This document shows positions 1 through 8,722 of a DNA stretch of 64,000 bases, piece after piece. Position numbers and translations under genes: made by a program. Within the stretch, counting starts at the first letter, position 1; each line of letters opens with the position of its first letter. The notes beneath the pieces are model-generated. The model was given only the letters and a program-made list of their open reading frames with translations. It was not told where the DNA came from and did no database searches. This DNA comes from Paenibacillus zeisoli (GTDB lineage Bacteria; Bacillota; Bacilli; Paenibacillales; Paenibacillaceae): positions 23,444-87,443 of the forward strand of contig NZ_RZNX01000002.1 in NCBI RefSeq assembly GCF_003994465.1. Direction: 5' to 3'.

Positions 1-350
1 GCGGCCTTGGGGTAGGCAGCGGAAAGATCATGGCGGCCTTCTCTGTGGTGCAAGGATAGTGCTGCAGAGCCGGTTTCGCTACTGCTCTGGTGGGGGAGGC
101 AGATGGGTGTCATTACGGTGAGCTGCCCGGCTTACGATCGCTGTTATCCTCGGATTTCCTCAATTAATCTAACCCTGTTCAGGGTTGAAATCCGTGGATA
201 AAGGCGAACGCTTACGCTTCTTCAGCTCGGACATCTCCCCTCCATGACTCATTCTGCCTCTAATCAGAGCAGGAGCTCTGCTCGGAGAAGCTTCTTCCTC
301 CCTCCGCTACCCACCCAAGGCCGCAGATAGATCATGCTCTGCGGCCTTGG
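1..350. repeat. Nested inverted repeat with intergenic element copy A
   Basis: No gene is visible here. The core at 132-230 belongs to a family also seen near 15.5, 17.3 and 22.0 kb. Its outer stem arms are 144-158 and 187-201, with one internal mismatch. An inner hairpin pairs 171-177 with 180-186. Symmetry continues outward: GAGGCAGA at 96-103 faces its complement at 253-260, and the left end at 1-26 resembles the complement of about 300-327. A separate perfect 21-bp inverted repeat with a 10-nt spacer spans about 308-359. It has no T-tract on its 3' side in either direction, so I do not call it a terminator. Confidence 0.75.
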
Positions 351-401
351 GTGGGTAGAAAAGAAAAAGAACATGCAGGTTAGCATGTTCTTTCTTATGA
401 G

Positions 402-652
402 AGTCAATTGACATCAAGGGAACTAAACTCTCCCTTGAGGTTTAACCATTTGACATCAAGAGGCGCTTGCAGCTCCCGCTTGTAGCTTTATCCCTTGACA
501 TCATAAATGGCTTGCATTTGCCCCTCTTGAGGCTTAACTACTAACACCATAGGGCTTGCACCAACCTCCTGAGGCTTAACTTCTAACACCATGGAGCTTG
601 CACCGACCTCTTGAGGCTTAATCATTGACTAGCAAGCCTGCCTCAGGCGGCT
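402..652. repeat. Degenerate ~42-46 bp tandem repeats
   Basis: About six imperfect direct units lie just downstream of the minJ-like stop codon. The clearest units begin near 522, 565 and 607. They share the blocks CCTCTTGAGGCTTAAC, AACACCAT and GGCTTGCACC. Older units near 433 and 476 carry TTGACATCA in place of the AACACCAT block. No reading frame or T-tract explains them, and their function is unknown. Confidence 0.7.
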
Positions 653-654
653 TA

Positions 655-1959
655 CTACCTGTCCAAAGTGCCGCCTCCGGCTGCCTTTGAACTCCCCTTA
701 CGCTCCGATGCGCCCCGGCGTGGTGACAGCAGCTCAAGCAGCGACAGCGGCTTGAGCCTTAAGGCCACCGGTGCATCATCATCCGGTGCAAGAATAACTC
801 CCAGCTGGTGATGATCTCCAGCATAGATCGCCCGCTGGAGGAACTTGCTCTCGCCTTGCTGGTTCAGCACCTCAAGCTTGCAGAAGGCCGGGTTCATACG
901 CAGCCCGGAATGCAGCTGCTCCTTTGTATTAATTGGTGTACCGTTCACTTTAAAAATAACTTCCCCTGCCTGGATCCCCAGCTCTTCAGCCGGGCTGCCA
1001 GGCAGCACAGCAAGCACCTTCAGTCCGCGCTGCGGATGAACAAAGAACGGGCTGCGATTCTGTTCCTCAAAGCGGCTGTACCATACGAGCAGCTCATGCA
1101 GCACGAATGCAGCAAGCGCAGCTACTACGGTCAGCGGACTCCACCAACCTGCAAGCAGTGCCAGCCCCAGAATTACGATGCTGTATATAAGCAAGCGGCT
1201 CGAGGTCAGCCGGGCTTTGTTCTTCGGCAGAGCGCTGACCGTCATCTCACTGAAGCCGATGACAACCGGCAGGGCAATCAGACTGAAGCCGCTCTGCCAT
1301 GCATCTCCGCCGAAGAACGGCGTCCATGGCAGCAGGCTGCCTGTGGTCTGTGCCGGGATTAGGAGGAACAGCGGCACCGGCCAGAAACTCTTCATCTGGT
1401 AGCCACCCACCACTTTCCCCCGTTTACCCTCGTAGAACAGCGGCCCGGCGAATGCCGCACCCTGCCATCTAACCAGCATCGCCTCAGCAAGATGAAGCAG
1501 AGCAACAAGTGCTAGTAAAGACGGAATGTCCAGTTCACGAACAGCAGTAAGGACTTCTTGTCCATAGCCATCTAAATTGAAATCCGGGAACCAGCTCAAG
1601 ATGAACTGAATCACACCGAGCAGGCCAACCGAATAGGCAAAGCACAGATAACGCACTCGGAAGAGCAGCAGTATAATAGAAACTGCCCAAATAAGAAGCA
1701 CACCATTAAAGGTAAGCGTTGTTCCCAGAAATGCCGATACAAGCGACACCATAACCCCGGCCACTAGTCCGCCAAGCAGGGTAATCCACGTCTGACGTCC
1801 CCAGCTGTGAAGACGAACATGGAACAGCTTGCGTTCAAGATGGACCTGTCTTCTGTATTGAAGCATGATCAAAATAATCGAAATATAATAGAACGGCTGT
1901 GCAAGGAACTGCACAAGGGCATCCGACAGCCTCCATAACCATTCAAGCACGGTTTCCAA
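655..1959 (-). CDS. minJ: MinJ-like polytopic membrane protein with C-terminal PDZ domain
   Basis: Predicted 434-residue membrane protein with several hydrophobic segments over roughly the first 290 residues. A cytosolic PDZ domain follows at about 305-385 (GSPAEELGIQAGE, then a VNGTPI turn). In B. subtilis, MinJ has this architecture, links DivIVA to MinCD at poles and septa, and lies next to ctpB and ftsEX, as here. The start is TTG at 1959; a GGAG lies about 13 nt upstream and no better in-frame start is visible. A terminator separates it from the protease gene upstream. The MinJ role is inferred from architecture and synteny; a generic PDZ membrane protein is the alternative. Confidence 0.7.
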   Translation of the reverse strand: METVLEWLWRLSDALVQFLAQPFYYISIILIMLQYRRQVHLERKLFHVRLHSWGRQTWITLLGGLVAGVMVSLVSAFLGTTLTFNGVLLIWAVSIILLLFRVRYLCFAYSVGLLGVIQFILSWFPDFNLDGYGQEVLTAVRELDIPSLLALVALLHLAEAMLVRWQGAAFAGPLFYEGKRGKVVGGYQMKSFWPVPLFLLIPAQTTGSLLPWTPFFGGDAWQSGFSLIALPVVIGFSEMTVSALPKNKARLTSSRLLIYSIVILGLALLAGWWSPLTVVAALAAFVLHELLVWYSRFEEQNRSPFFVHPQRGLKVLAVLPGSPAEELGIQAGEVIFKVNGTPINTKEQLHSGLRMNPAFCKLEVLNQQGESKFLQRAIYAGDHHQLGVILAPDDDAPVALRLKPLSLLELLSPRRGASERKGSSKAAGGGTLDR

Positions 1960-2007
1960 GTCATCGTCACTCTCCTCTGCTTCATGCTGGATGTAGGTAG
2001 AATTTCA

Positions 2008-2035
2008 GAAAAAAAGAAGGCTGAAATCAGCCTCC
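2008..2035 (-). terminator. Rho-independent terminator after the S41 protease
   Basis: The 7-bp stem AGGCTGA/TCAGCCT has a 2-nt spacer. On the minus strand it is followed by TCTTTTTTT, immediately after the protease stop codon. Confidence 0.85.
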
Positions 2036-3508
2036 TTATTTATTCGACGAAGGAGAGGCTATCTCCTTCCGGATTTCGGCGAATGCACGCCCGAGCTGTA
2101 CATCATTCTTCGGATCGCGGATATGGGCGATCAAGCTTTTCTCCAGCGCATCCGCGGTCTTGGCATCAATCTCACCATTAGCAGTCAGCTTGTTGTCCTT
2201 CTGGAAGCTCTTAACCGCAGTAACCGTCTTGGCATCAAAATAACCGTCCTTGCGTCCTGGAGCATAGCCCAGTCCGTCCAGCATCACTTGTGCACTCTTG
2301 ACGTCTTCAGTGTTCATATCAAATTTAAGCGTCTTCTCTTTGTTGATTGGGGCTACGGAGAAGTAAGACGGCTGGGATACGGCAATGTCAGGCTTGATGC
2401 CTTTCTTGTGAATCCATTCTCCATTTGGTGTCAGCCATTTGGCGATGGTAATCTTCAGAAGGCTGCCATCTCCAAGCTCCTTGTCGAAGCTGGTCTGTAC
2501 TGTTCCTTTTCCGTATGTGGTGTCCCCGATCAGCTTGGCATTGGCCGATTCTTTAAGCGCACCTGCCATAATCTCCGAAGCGCTGGCGCTTCCTTTGTTC
2601 GTAAGCACAACAATCGGATAAGTCTTCGCTGTGCCTTTGGACAGCGTCTGCTCTCTCTGCTTCTGCTTGTTCTCCACCTGAACAATCACCTTGTCTTTAC
2701 CGATCAGGCGCTGCGCCATGTCGATAACTACAGACAAGACACCGCCCGGGTTGTTACGAACGTCAATGACAAGCCCCTTCATCCCTTTACTCTCCAACGA
2801 GTTCAGTTCCTTCTCGAAACGCTTGCCTGTATTCATGGAGAACTCCGTGATCTCAATGTATCCAATATGGTCTTTCTCCATATGGGCATGAACGGTCTCC
2901 ATAGCAATGTCATCGCGCTTAATGGCGAACTCCAGCGGAGCCGCAGAACCGGCACGTTTGACCTTCACTTTGGCCTCTGAGCCTTTTGGCCCGCGGATCT
3001 TGCTGACCGCTTCATTCAAGCTGAGTCCTTCAAAAGATTCCCCATTTACCGATAGCAAAATATCTTTGGCATGGATACCCGCTTTCTCAGCAGGCGATCC
3101 TTTGATGGGAGATACTATTACGACGTTCCCATTCTCCATGGAGACCTCGGCTCCTATCCCCGAGAAGGAACCCTGGATTTGGGAAGTGAACTCCTGTGCG
3201 GTTGTTTTACCCATATAAGAAGAGAACGGGTCATCAAGTGCACTCATAATCCCGTTAATTGCTCCGTCGACAAGCTTGCTCTGATCCACATCCTGCACAT
3301 AATTCTTCTTGACCAGATTAAGCGCGGTCTCAATTTTACTCAAGTCTTCCTTGCTCGCAGACTGGCTTCCATTCGAGGCAAATATTCCACTAACCGGTGA
3401 ACCACTGCTGCTTACAAAGCCCCAATTCCCTGTTAGCGTCATCGTGAGCACACTGCTTACGAGCACGGCTACCACAACGAACAGAGCGACTGTGCGTCCT
3501 TTATACAC
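2036..3508 (-). CDS. ctpB: S41 C-terminal processing protease (CtpA/CtpB type)
   Basis: 490-residue secreted serine protease anchored by an N-terminal hydrophobic segment (residues about 8-27). A PDZ domain lies near 115-190 (GSPAEKAGIHAKD). The S41 catalytic core follows, with the Ser in NKGSASASE and the Lys in TYGKGTVQTS. A C-terminal peptidoglycan-binding domain (about 395-460) begins near DVKSAQVMLDGLGY. In Bacillus, CtpB cleaves SpoIVFA during sporulation, and related enzymes process envelope proteins. The likely start is GTG at 3508 behind GGGCGGTGA. It lies between the M23 hydrolase and the minJ-like gene, as ctpB does in B. subtilis. Assignment to a particular Ctp paralogue is by synteny. 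Confidence 0.9.
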   Translation of the reverse strand: MYKGRTVALFVVVAVLVSSVLTMTLTGNWGFVSSSGSPVSGIFASNGSQSASKEDLSKIETALNLVKKNYVQDVDQSKLVDGAINGIMSALDDPFSSYMGKTTAQEFTSQIQGSFSGIGAEVSMENGNVVIVSPIKGSPAEKAGIHAKDILLSVNGESFEGLSLNEAVSKIRGPKGSEAKVKVKRAGSAAPLEFAIKRDDIAMETVHAHMEKDHIGYIEITEFSMNTGKRFEKELNSLESKGMKGLVIDVRNNPGGVLSVVIDMAQRLIGKDKVIVQVENKQKQREQTLSKGTAKTYPIVVLTNKGSASASEIMAGALKESANAKLIGDTTYGKGTVQTSFDKELGDGSLLKITIAKWLTPNGEWIHKKGIKPDIAVSQPSYFSVAPINKEKTLKFDMNTEDVKSAQVMLDGLGYAPGRKDGYFDAKTVTAVKSFQKDNKLTANGEIDAKTADALEKSLIAHIRDPKNDVQLGRAFAEIRKEIASPSSNK

Positions 3509-3625
3509 GGTTCATTCACCGCCCTTTCCTTATCTGGCTGACTAGATGGATTTTCATTCCATACAGATAGCAGGCCTTTGATATCCATCATAGTATATGT
3601 TTAGCTTGTACGGAATATTTATCTA

Positions 3626-3674
3626 GAAAAAAGCAGAAACGGACCTGCATCCCAAAGGAAATTAGGTACCGTTT
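3626..3674 (-). terminator. Probable terminator after the M23 hydrolase
   Basis: Stem arms at 3637-3646 and 3664-3674 (AAACGG-ACCT type, one mismatch). On the minus strand a CTGC spacer and a T-run follow. Confidence 0.6.
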
Positions 3675-3698
3675 CTTAAAGTTTTAATACTTTGCTGC

Positions 3699-4982
3699 TT
3701 ACAGATATGGCATCGGATCTACCGGAGTCCCGTTGACACGCACCTCAAAATGAAGGTGGGGCCCCGTAGAAGCACCGGTATTCCCGGATTCTGCAATGAC
3801 TTCACCGCGCTTCACGTTGTCGCCCTTCTGCACATTGATCTTACTGAGATGACCGTATAATGTCCAAATATTATTCCCGTGATCGATGATGACACAGTTA
3901 CCATAACCGTTCCACCACTCTGCCACGATTACATTCCCGCTGTCTGCCGCATGTACATCTGTTCCCTCGGAGACAGCAAAGTCAGTTCCCGTATGAAGCT
4001 TCTTCACACCCGTAATCGGGTGAATCCGATAACCGTAAGGGGACGAGATGCGGGCACCCGATACAGGCAGTCCCATAGAGCCGCCATTTCCTTTGAACCC
4101 TTCACTGCTTCCCGATGAACTCGAACTGCTGGAATTGCTGTGGGAACTACTGCTCGAGCTTGCGACCTTCACGGTCTTGCTCTTCTTCTTCTGGTTGTAA
4201 GCATAGATTTGAGCAGCTCTCAGCTTATTCTTCTCCTGTCCCAGCTGTGCTCTCTTGGAAGCAATCTGGACAAGCATTTGATCCTGCTTCGCACTGATAT
4301 CATCGGACTCTTCAATATCGGATTGATAGTTCGCGATCAGCTTTTGCTTCTCTTTCTCTTTGGCTGCCAAAAGAACTTTACGCGACTCGGCTTCGCTGTA
4401 CAGGTCCTTCGCCTTGGCATAGGCATTCTTCAGGTTCGCCTGCTCCTCTAGAATCAGTGCTTTATCTCTCTTATGATCCTCGAGAATAGTCTGATCCTGC
4501 TGGGCAATCGCTTGAAGCGAATCCGCCCGGTCCAGGAAATCCGTGAAGCTTGTTGAAGAGAGCAGCACATCCAGATAGGATACAGCTCCATCTGTGTACA
4601 TGAGCCGAACCCGGGAATCCAGAAGCTTCTCCCGCTCATCGATCCGCTTCTGGGTCTGGTCGATCTTCTCCGCGGTAGCACGAAGCTGATCTTCGGTCTT
4701 ATCGATCTCGCTTGTGATACCCGCGAGCTCGTTACTTACAGTATCAATCTGCTCCATAACCTGCTGCAGGAAATTGGTAGCTTTATTCTTGTAATGCATA
4801 GCTTCCTGCTTATCTTCTTCAGCTTGCTGCTGCTGATTCTTCGCGGACTTGGCCTGCTGCTGCAGCAATCTCAGCTCATGATCGATCTGATCGATCGTTC
4901 TTTTCTTGGCGTACCCTTCAGTAGGCTGGAAGATAACAACGGCGAGAGCCATAACGACGACGACAGATAACCATTTTTTCAA
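3699..4982 (-). CDS. Coiled-coil murein hydrolase activator/M23 endopeptidase
   Basis: 427-residue secreted protein with an N-terminal signal segment (residues 1-25). A long heptad-rich coiled coil covers about 27-270, followed by a Ser-rich linker near 275-300. The C-terminal LytM/M23 domain carries the zinc-site motifs HTGTDFA and HLHFEV, so the enzyme looks catalytically competent. The architecture matches EnvC/CwlO-type cell-wall hydrolases controlled by FtsEX. Position directly downstream of ftsE-ftsX supports a role as their periplasmic-side effector (inference). Start is TTG at 4982 behind GACGGGGAA. Confidence 0.88.
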   Translation of the reverse strand: MKKWLSVVVVMALAVVIFQPTEGYAKKRTIDQIDHELRLLQQQAKSAKNQQQQAEEDKQEAMHYKNKATNFLQQVMEQIDTVSNELAGITSEIDKTEDQLRATAEKIDQTQKRIDEREKLLDSRVRLMYTDGAVSYLDVLLSSTSFTDFLDRADSLQAIAQQDQTILEDHKRDKALILEEQANLKNAYAKAKDLYSEAESRKVLLAAKEKEKQKLIANYQSDIEESDDISAKQDQMLVQIASKRAQLGQEKNKLRAAQIYAYNQKKKSKTVKVASSSSSSHSNSSSSSSSGSSEGFKGNGGSMGLPVSGARISSPYGYRIHPITGVKKLHTGTDFAVSEGTDVHAADSGNVIVAEWWNGYGNCVIIDHGNNIWTLYGHLSKINVQKGDNVKRGEVIAESGNTGASTGPHLHFEVRVNGTPVDPMPYL

Positions 4983-5040
4983 TTCTATATTCCCCGTCCT
5001 TCTTTGAAAATCTATAGTATGGAATGCTCAATCCATATCG

Positions 5041-5955
5041 CTACACTTTTAAGAATTTGCGGATGGATACGGTACTTCCCCAAATGCCGATAATCAGTCC
5101 AAGTCCAATAATTAATCCGGCCAGCGGAAGTCCAATGGACTGAATGGAGATCAGATGAATCGGAATCGTAATATCCTGACTCACAGATTGAACCAGTTGA
5201 TGATAACCGGCATACAGCACGGCTACAGTAACAAGTGATCCAATCATGCCGATGAGGGCTCCCTCCACAAAGAAGGGCCACCGAATGAAGTAATTCGTCG
5301 CACCTACGAGCTTCATAATGCCAATCTCCCGGCGGCGGGCCAGGATCGTAACCCGAATCGTATTGGAGATCAGGAACATGGCCATAATGCCGAGTCCAAT
5401 GACGAAGACAAATCCAATATTACGAATGGCGCGGGTCACTTTGAAGAGCTTCTCAATCGTCCCTTTGCCATAATTCACTTTATAAATCGGAGGCGCTTTG
5501 TACTTATTGTTAAGAGCACTGATCTTGCTGGCAACAAAAGGTACCGTTGATGGTTCGATCACTTCAACTTTAAGCGTATCGGGAATCGGATTGGTAGCTT
5601 CCGTATACCCTTCAAGGAGATCCTTGCCGTTCTCTCCCAGCTTCTGCTTGAAATCCTTCAGCCCCTGGGATCTTGATACGAAAGTAACCCGGCTCACCTC
5701 TGGCATATTGCCGATCTCGGTCTGAACTTCCTGAATCGACTTCTGATCCACTTTCGAATTCAGGAAAGCGCTGATCTGAACCTGACTGTCAGCTTCATCA
5801 GCAAATTGGTTGACATTCAGCACAAGTAGAATAAATACGCCCAGTATAAATAGAGACACAATAATTGATGTAATTGACGCGACAGACATCCAACCGTTAC
5901 GGAATACGTTCTTCGTACCTTCCCGTAAATGCCGCAAGAAGGTTCTAAAAGTCAT
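5041..5955 (-). CDS. ftsX: Cell division ABC transporter permease FtsX
   Basis: 304-residue membrane subunit of the FtsEX complex. One membrane segment lies near 25-47, then an extracellular domain (about 48-170), then three C-terminal membrane segments. The motif [15 protein letters not shown] is typical of FtsX/MacB permeases. It overlaps the 3' end of ftsE by 11 bp, indicating co-transcription and translational coupling. Known role of the family: ATP-driven conformational change passed to a coiled-coil hydrolase; the adjacent M23 protein is the likely partner. Confidence 0.96.
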   Translation of the reverse strand: MTFRTFLRHLREGTKNVFRNGWMSVASITSIIVSLFILGVFILLVLNVNQFADEADSQVQISAFLNSKVDQKSIQEVQTEIGNMPEVSRVTFVSRSQGLKDFKQKLGENGKDLLEGYTEATNPIPDTLKVEVIEPSTVPFVASKISALNNKYKAPPIYKVNYGKGTIEKLFKVTRAIRNIGFVFVIGLGIMAMFLISNTIRVTILARRREIGIMKLVGATNYFIRWPFFVEGALIGMIGSLVTVAVLYAGYHQLVQSVSQDITIPIHLISIQSIGLPLAGLIIGLGLIIGIWGSTVSIRKFLKV

Positions 5956-6631
5956 ATCCGTACTCTCCTCTCAGCTGGTCGCGGACAATGTTGCCCTGCT
6001 CGATGGCTATAACCCGCTTACGCATCGTGTTCACGATATCCTTGTTGTGCGTTGCCATGACAATCGTGGTTCCGCGGAAATTGATCTCATCCAGCAGCTG
6101 CATAATCCCCCATGAAGTCTCCGGGTCAAGGTTCCCGGTAGGCTCGTCCGCAATGATCACAGACGGATTGTTCACGATCGCCCTTGCAATCGCGACACGC
6201 TGCTGCTCCCCGCCCGACAGCTGGGACGGCTCACGGTTCGCCTTGCTCTTCAGTCCGACGAGATCAAGCACCTCCATCGTCCGCTTCTTGATGATTTTCT
6301 TCGGCGCTTCAATAACCTCTAACGCAAACGCTACATTCTCGTATGCAGTCAGTTTGGGTAGCAATCTGAAATCCTGGAAAATAACGCCGATATTCCGTCG
6401 GACATAAGGAATCTTGCGCGGCTTCAGCTTGCCGATGTTAAATCCATTTACTGAAATTTGCCCTTTAGTAGGCACTTCTTCTCTATAAATAAGCTTCATA
6501 AAAGTAGACTTCCCTGCACCCGAGGGACCGACGAGATACACAAACTCATTGCGGTCAATCTTTACCGAAACGCCTTGAAGGGCGTGGGTTCCGTTCGCAT
6601 AAGTCTTCCAGACATCCTGCATTTCTATCAC
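5945..6631 (-). CDS. ftsE: Cell division ATP-binding protein FtsE
   Basis: 228-residue ABC ATPase. Walker A is GPSGAGKST (about residues 36-44), the signature is [14 protein letters not shown], Walker B is [10 protein letters not shown], and the switch His lies in MATHNKD. Length and motifs are standard for FtsE. Start is probably GTG at 6631 behind AGGAAG. It is the first gene of the ftsE-ftsX-M23 hydrolase cluster. Confidence 0.97.
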   Translation of the reverse strand: MIEMQDVWKTYANGTHALQGVSVKIDRNEFVYLVGPSGAGKSTFMKLIYREEVPTKGQISVNGFNIGKLKPRKIPYVRRNIGVIFQDFRLLPKLTAYENVAFALEVIEAPKKIIKKRTMEVLDLVGLKSKANREPSQLSGGEQQRVAIARAIVNNPSVIIADEPTGNLDPETSWGIMQLLDEINFRGTTIVMATHNKDIVNTMRKRVIAIEQGNIVRDQLRGEYGYDF

Positions 6632-7202
6632 AGCATCACTTCCTAAATAATTATGTCTCTACAGAAATTAATCCAAGTAGGCGATCTATATGAATTGAAC
6701 AAAAACTGCTTGCTCATTTCTTTAGTTCATCTCATCTATATTAACGAAGATGGTATGTTCCAAGCTTATAAAACTTCGACATGTTCCAGCCAAATCCTTT
6801 AAAAGATGAGTAATTTCATCAGTCCGTTAACCATTGTAACAAATTTGTTACTATTTGAGTACCCGCAAGTTTTCCATTCTTTTGACATATACATAGCTTG
6901 AGTCGTTTGTTCACAGGAATGTAACGGTGCCCAGCAAGCAGCCACTCTTGGCTTGAGGCCCGATATAAGACGCCGTTTTAAAGATAACATCAGGCTCCGG
7001 ATTTCATCCGCCTAAGTTTCAAATCAGGAAATCTGGGGGCGGGCAGCGGCCGGAAGTCCAAGCATTCCCTGTAGTTACGACCGGACCCAAAATGCGAATT
7101 TTTCTCTGAGTCTTAGATAGCCCCACCTAATATATCGGATGTCATGCTGCTTAAGCTTAAGCGTCCCGTCCCATCACATAACAAACATAAAGGGTGATAT
7201 GA
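6632..7202. other. Non-coding gap between divergent ftsE and vanW-like genes
   Basis: No convincing ORF was seen in 570 bp. It must hold promoters for both flanking genes, but no clear -35/-10 pair stood out. At 7065-7082 the sequence ATTCCCTGTAGTTACGAC is the reverse complement, with one mismatch, of a segment in the repeat-bearing gap near 27771-27788. This suggests another fragment of the same intergenic repeat population. Confidence 0.5.
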
Positions 7203-8654
7203 ATGAAAAAGCTTCATGTTCTCCTAATTATCCTGATCTCTCTTCTGCTAATTACGGCCGTTGTCTATGGACTTCTCCAGCTTTATGCGGCGAAGAATAC
7301 CGTTCCATCCGGAGTACGGGTAGGAGGGATAGATATCGGGGGGTTGACCTTCAAGGCCGCGGAGAGGAGATTGAATGACGAAATTTCGAAGTTGGAGCTT
7401 ACGCCCGTTCTGTTCACCGTGCCCGAGTCAGAGAACAGCCCCAAGCTGGAAATTATGTCTGACTGGAAACGGGCGGGAGTTCACTATACAGCCGAGGACT
7501 GGTTAGATGCCATGCAGCAGCTTACCCAAGGATCCGTCCTGCGCCGCGCATCCGCCAGATGGCATCTGGCCAAGCAGTGGAATCTAACGGCTCATTGGGA
7601 TAAAACCAACCTCCGAAGGACCTTCAGTCCTTCTTGGGAGGCCAAGCAGTTCGGGGAGGCCATCAATGCGCAGAGGATCATCGGGCCGGATGACCGCATC
7701 AGCTATGAGCCAGGGCGACCGGTTACACGAATTGACTGGAAGGTGTTCGAGAAGACATTCAAGCAGTCTATTCCCGTGTCTATGATAAATACAAAGAAAA
7801 GGCTGTCACCTTCCCTCATACCGGTCGCTCTTACCGAACAAAACCCTGCCGTAACTTTGGACACGCTGAGGCGCCAGGGCATCCAGCGCAAAATTGCTGA
7901 ATTTGCTACAGGCCTTGCATCCAGCAAGGCGGGAAGGCTGCACAACATAGGCGCTGCTGCTCAAGTGATCGACGGCATGCTGCTCGCCCCTGGAGCTATT
8001 TTCGATTATGCCAAAGTGATTGACCAGGCCGAAACGAAATACGGCTTTCAGCCTGCCCCGGTAATTGTACAAGGCAAGCTTGTCCCTGGAATTGGCGGCG
8101 GAATCTGCCAGGTCTCCAGCACGCTGTACAATGCAGCGATCCAAGCGGGGCTTGGCATTATAGAGCGGCGCAATCACTCCCTCCCGGTCAGCTACCTGCC
8201 TAAGGGGCAGGATGCGACTTTTGCCAAGGGATTCATTAATTTCCGATTCAAGAATACAACTTCCCACTATATTCTGATTAAAGCCACCCTTAATTCGAAC
8301 AATCTGAGCATCAAGCTTTTCGGAGATATTCCTAGTAATATCAACTACAGACTGGAATCGCGGACTGTGAAAGTCCTGCCCATCCCGCATAAGTTCGTCA
8401 AGAACAATACGCTTGCATTAGGGGAGCAGGAAATGATATCACAGGGCAGGATCGGCTATATCATTGAAACTTACGTGATCAAATATGTTGACGGAGAGAG
8501 GACCGAGACTCGCAAAATCTCCCGGGATACTTACAGTCCTCAGCCGACTATAATCGCAATCAACATGCCTGAGCAAAGCCGTGTTCCTTCAGAGCCCAAA
8601 AGGGCCAAAGCCCCTCTGATTGAAGATGGCGTAGAGGGTCCGACATTCCCCTAA
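7203..8654 (+). CDS. VanW-family membrane-anchored protein
   Basis: 483 residues with an N-terminal membrane anchor (residues 5-27). A putative peptidoglycan-binding-like region (about 35-200) follows. The VanW domain (about 235-370) shows the hallmark GGGICQVSSTLYNAA and ERRNHSLPVSYLP motifs, and a C-terminal G5-like stretch lies near 385-450. VanW proteins occur in vancomycin-resistance clusters and widely in Gram-positives; their biochemical role is not settled. The ribosome-binding site AAGGGTGAT precedes ATG at 7203. It is one of only two plus-strand genes in the window and converges on the MFS gene. Confidence 0.88.
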   Translation: MKKLHVLLIILISLLLITAVVYGLLQLYAAKNTVPSGVRVGGIDIGGLTFKAAERRLNDEISKLELTPVLFTVPESENSPKLEIMSDWKRAGVHYTAEDWLDAMQQLTQGSVLRRASARWHLAKQWNLTAHWDKTNLRRTFSPSWEAKQFGEAINAQRIIGPDDRISYEPGRPVTRIDWKVFEKTFKQSIPVSMINTKKRLSPSLIPVALTEQNPAVTLDTLRRQGIQRKIAEFATGLASSKAGRLHNIGAAAQVIDGMLLAPGAIFDYAKVIDQAETKYGFQPAPVIVQGKLVPGIGGGICQVSSTLYNAAIQAGLGIIERRNHSLPVSYLPKGQDATFAKGFINFRFKNTTSHYILIKATLNSNNLSIKLFGDIPSNINYRLESRTVKVLPIPHKFVKNNTLALGEQEMISQGRIGYIIETYVIKYVDGERTETRKISRDTYSPQPTIIAINMPEQSRVPSEPKRAKAPLIEDGVEGPTFP

Positions 8655-8663
8655 TCCATGACA

Positions 8664-8707
8664 AAAAAGGACTCTGCGCAAGATCAAGGTCTGTGCGTAG
8701 AGTCCTT
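8664..8707. terminator. Bidirectional terminator between convergent genes
   Basis: The stem AAAGGACTCT-GCGCA pairs with TGCG-AGAGTCCTTT across a 13-nt loop. Flanking A and T runs allow termination from both sides. Confidence 0.85.
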
Positions 8708-8722
8708 TCTTCACATTTCGTG

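Noticed and set aside
308..359. Perfect 21-bp inverted repeat as a transcription terminator
   Set aside because: On the plus strand it is followed by A-rich sequence, and on the minus strand the T-run precedes rather than follows the stem.
402..652. CRISPR array from the regular ~42-bp units
   Set aside because: The units are contiguous degenerate direct repeats without unique spacers, and no cas gene is nearby.
6799..6990. 63-codon minus-strand ORF upstream of ftsE
   Set aside because: No ribosome-binding site, biased composition, and no resemblance to the cytochrome c gene sometimes found near ftsE.
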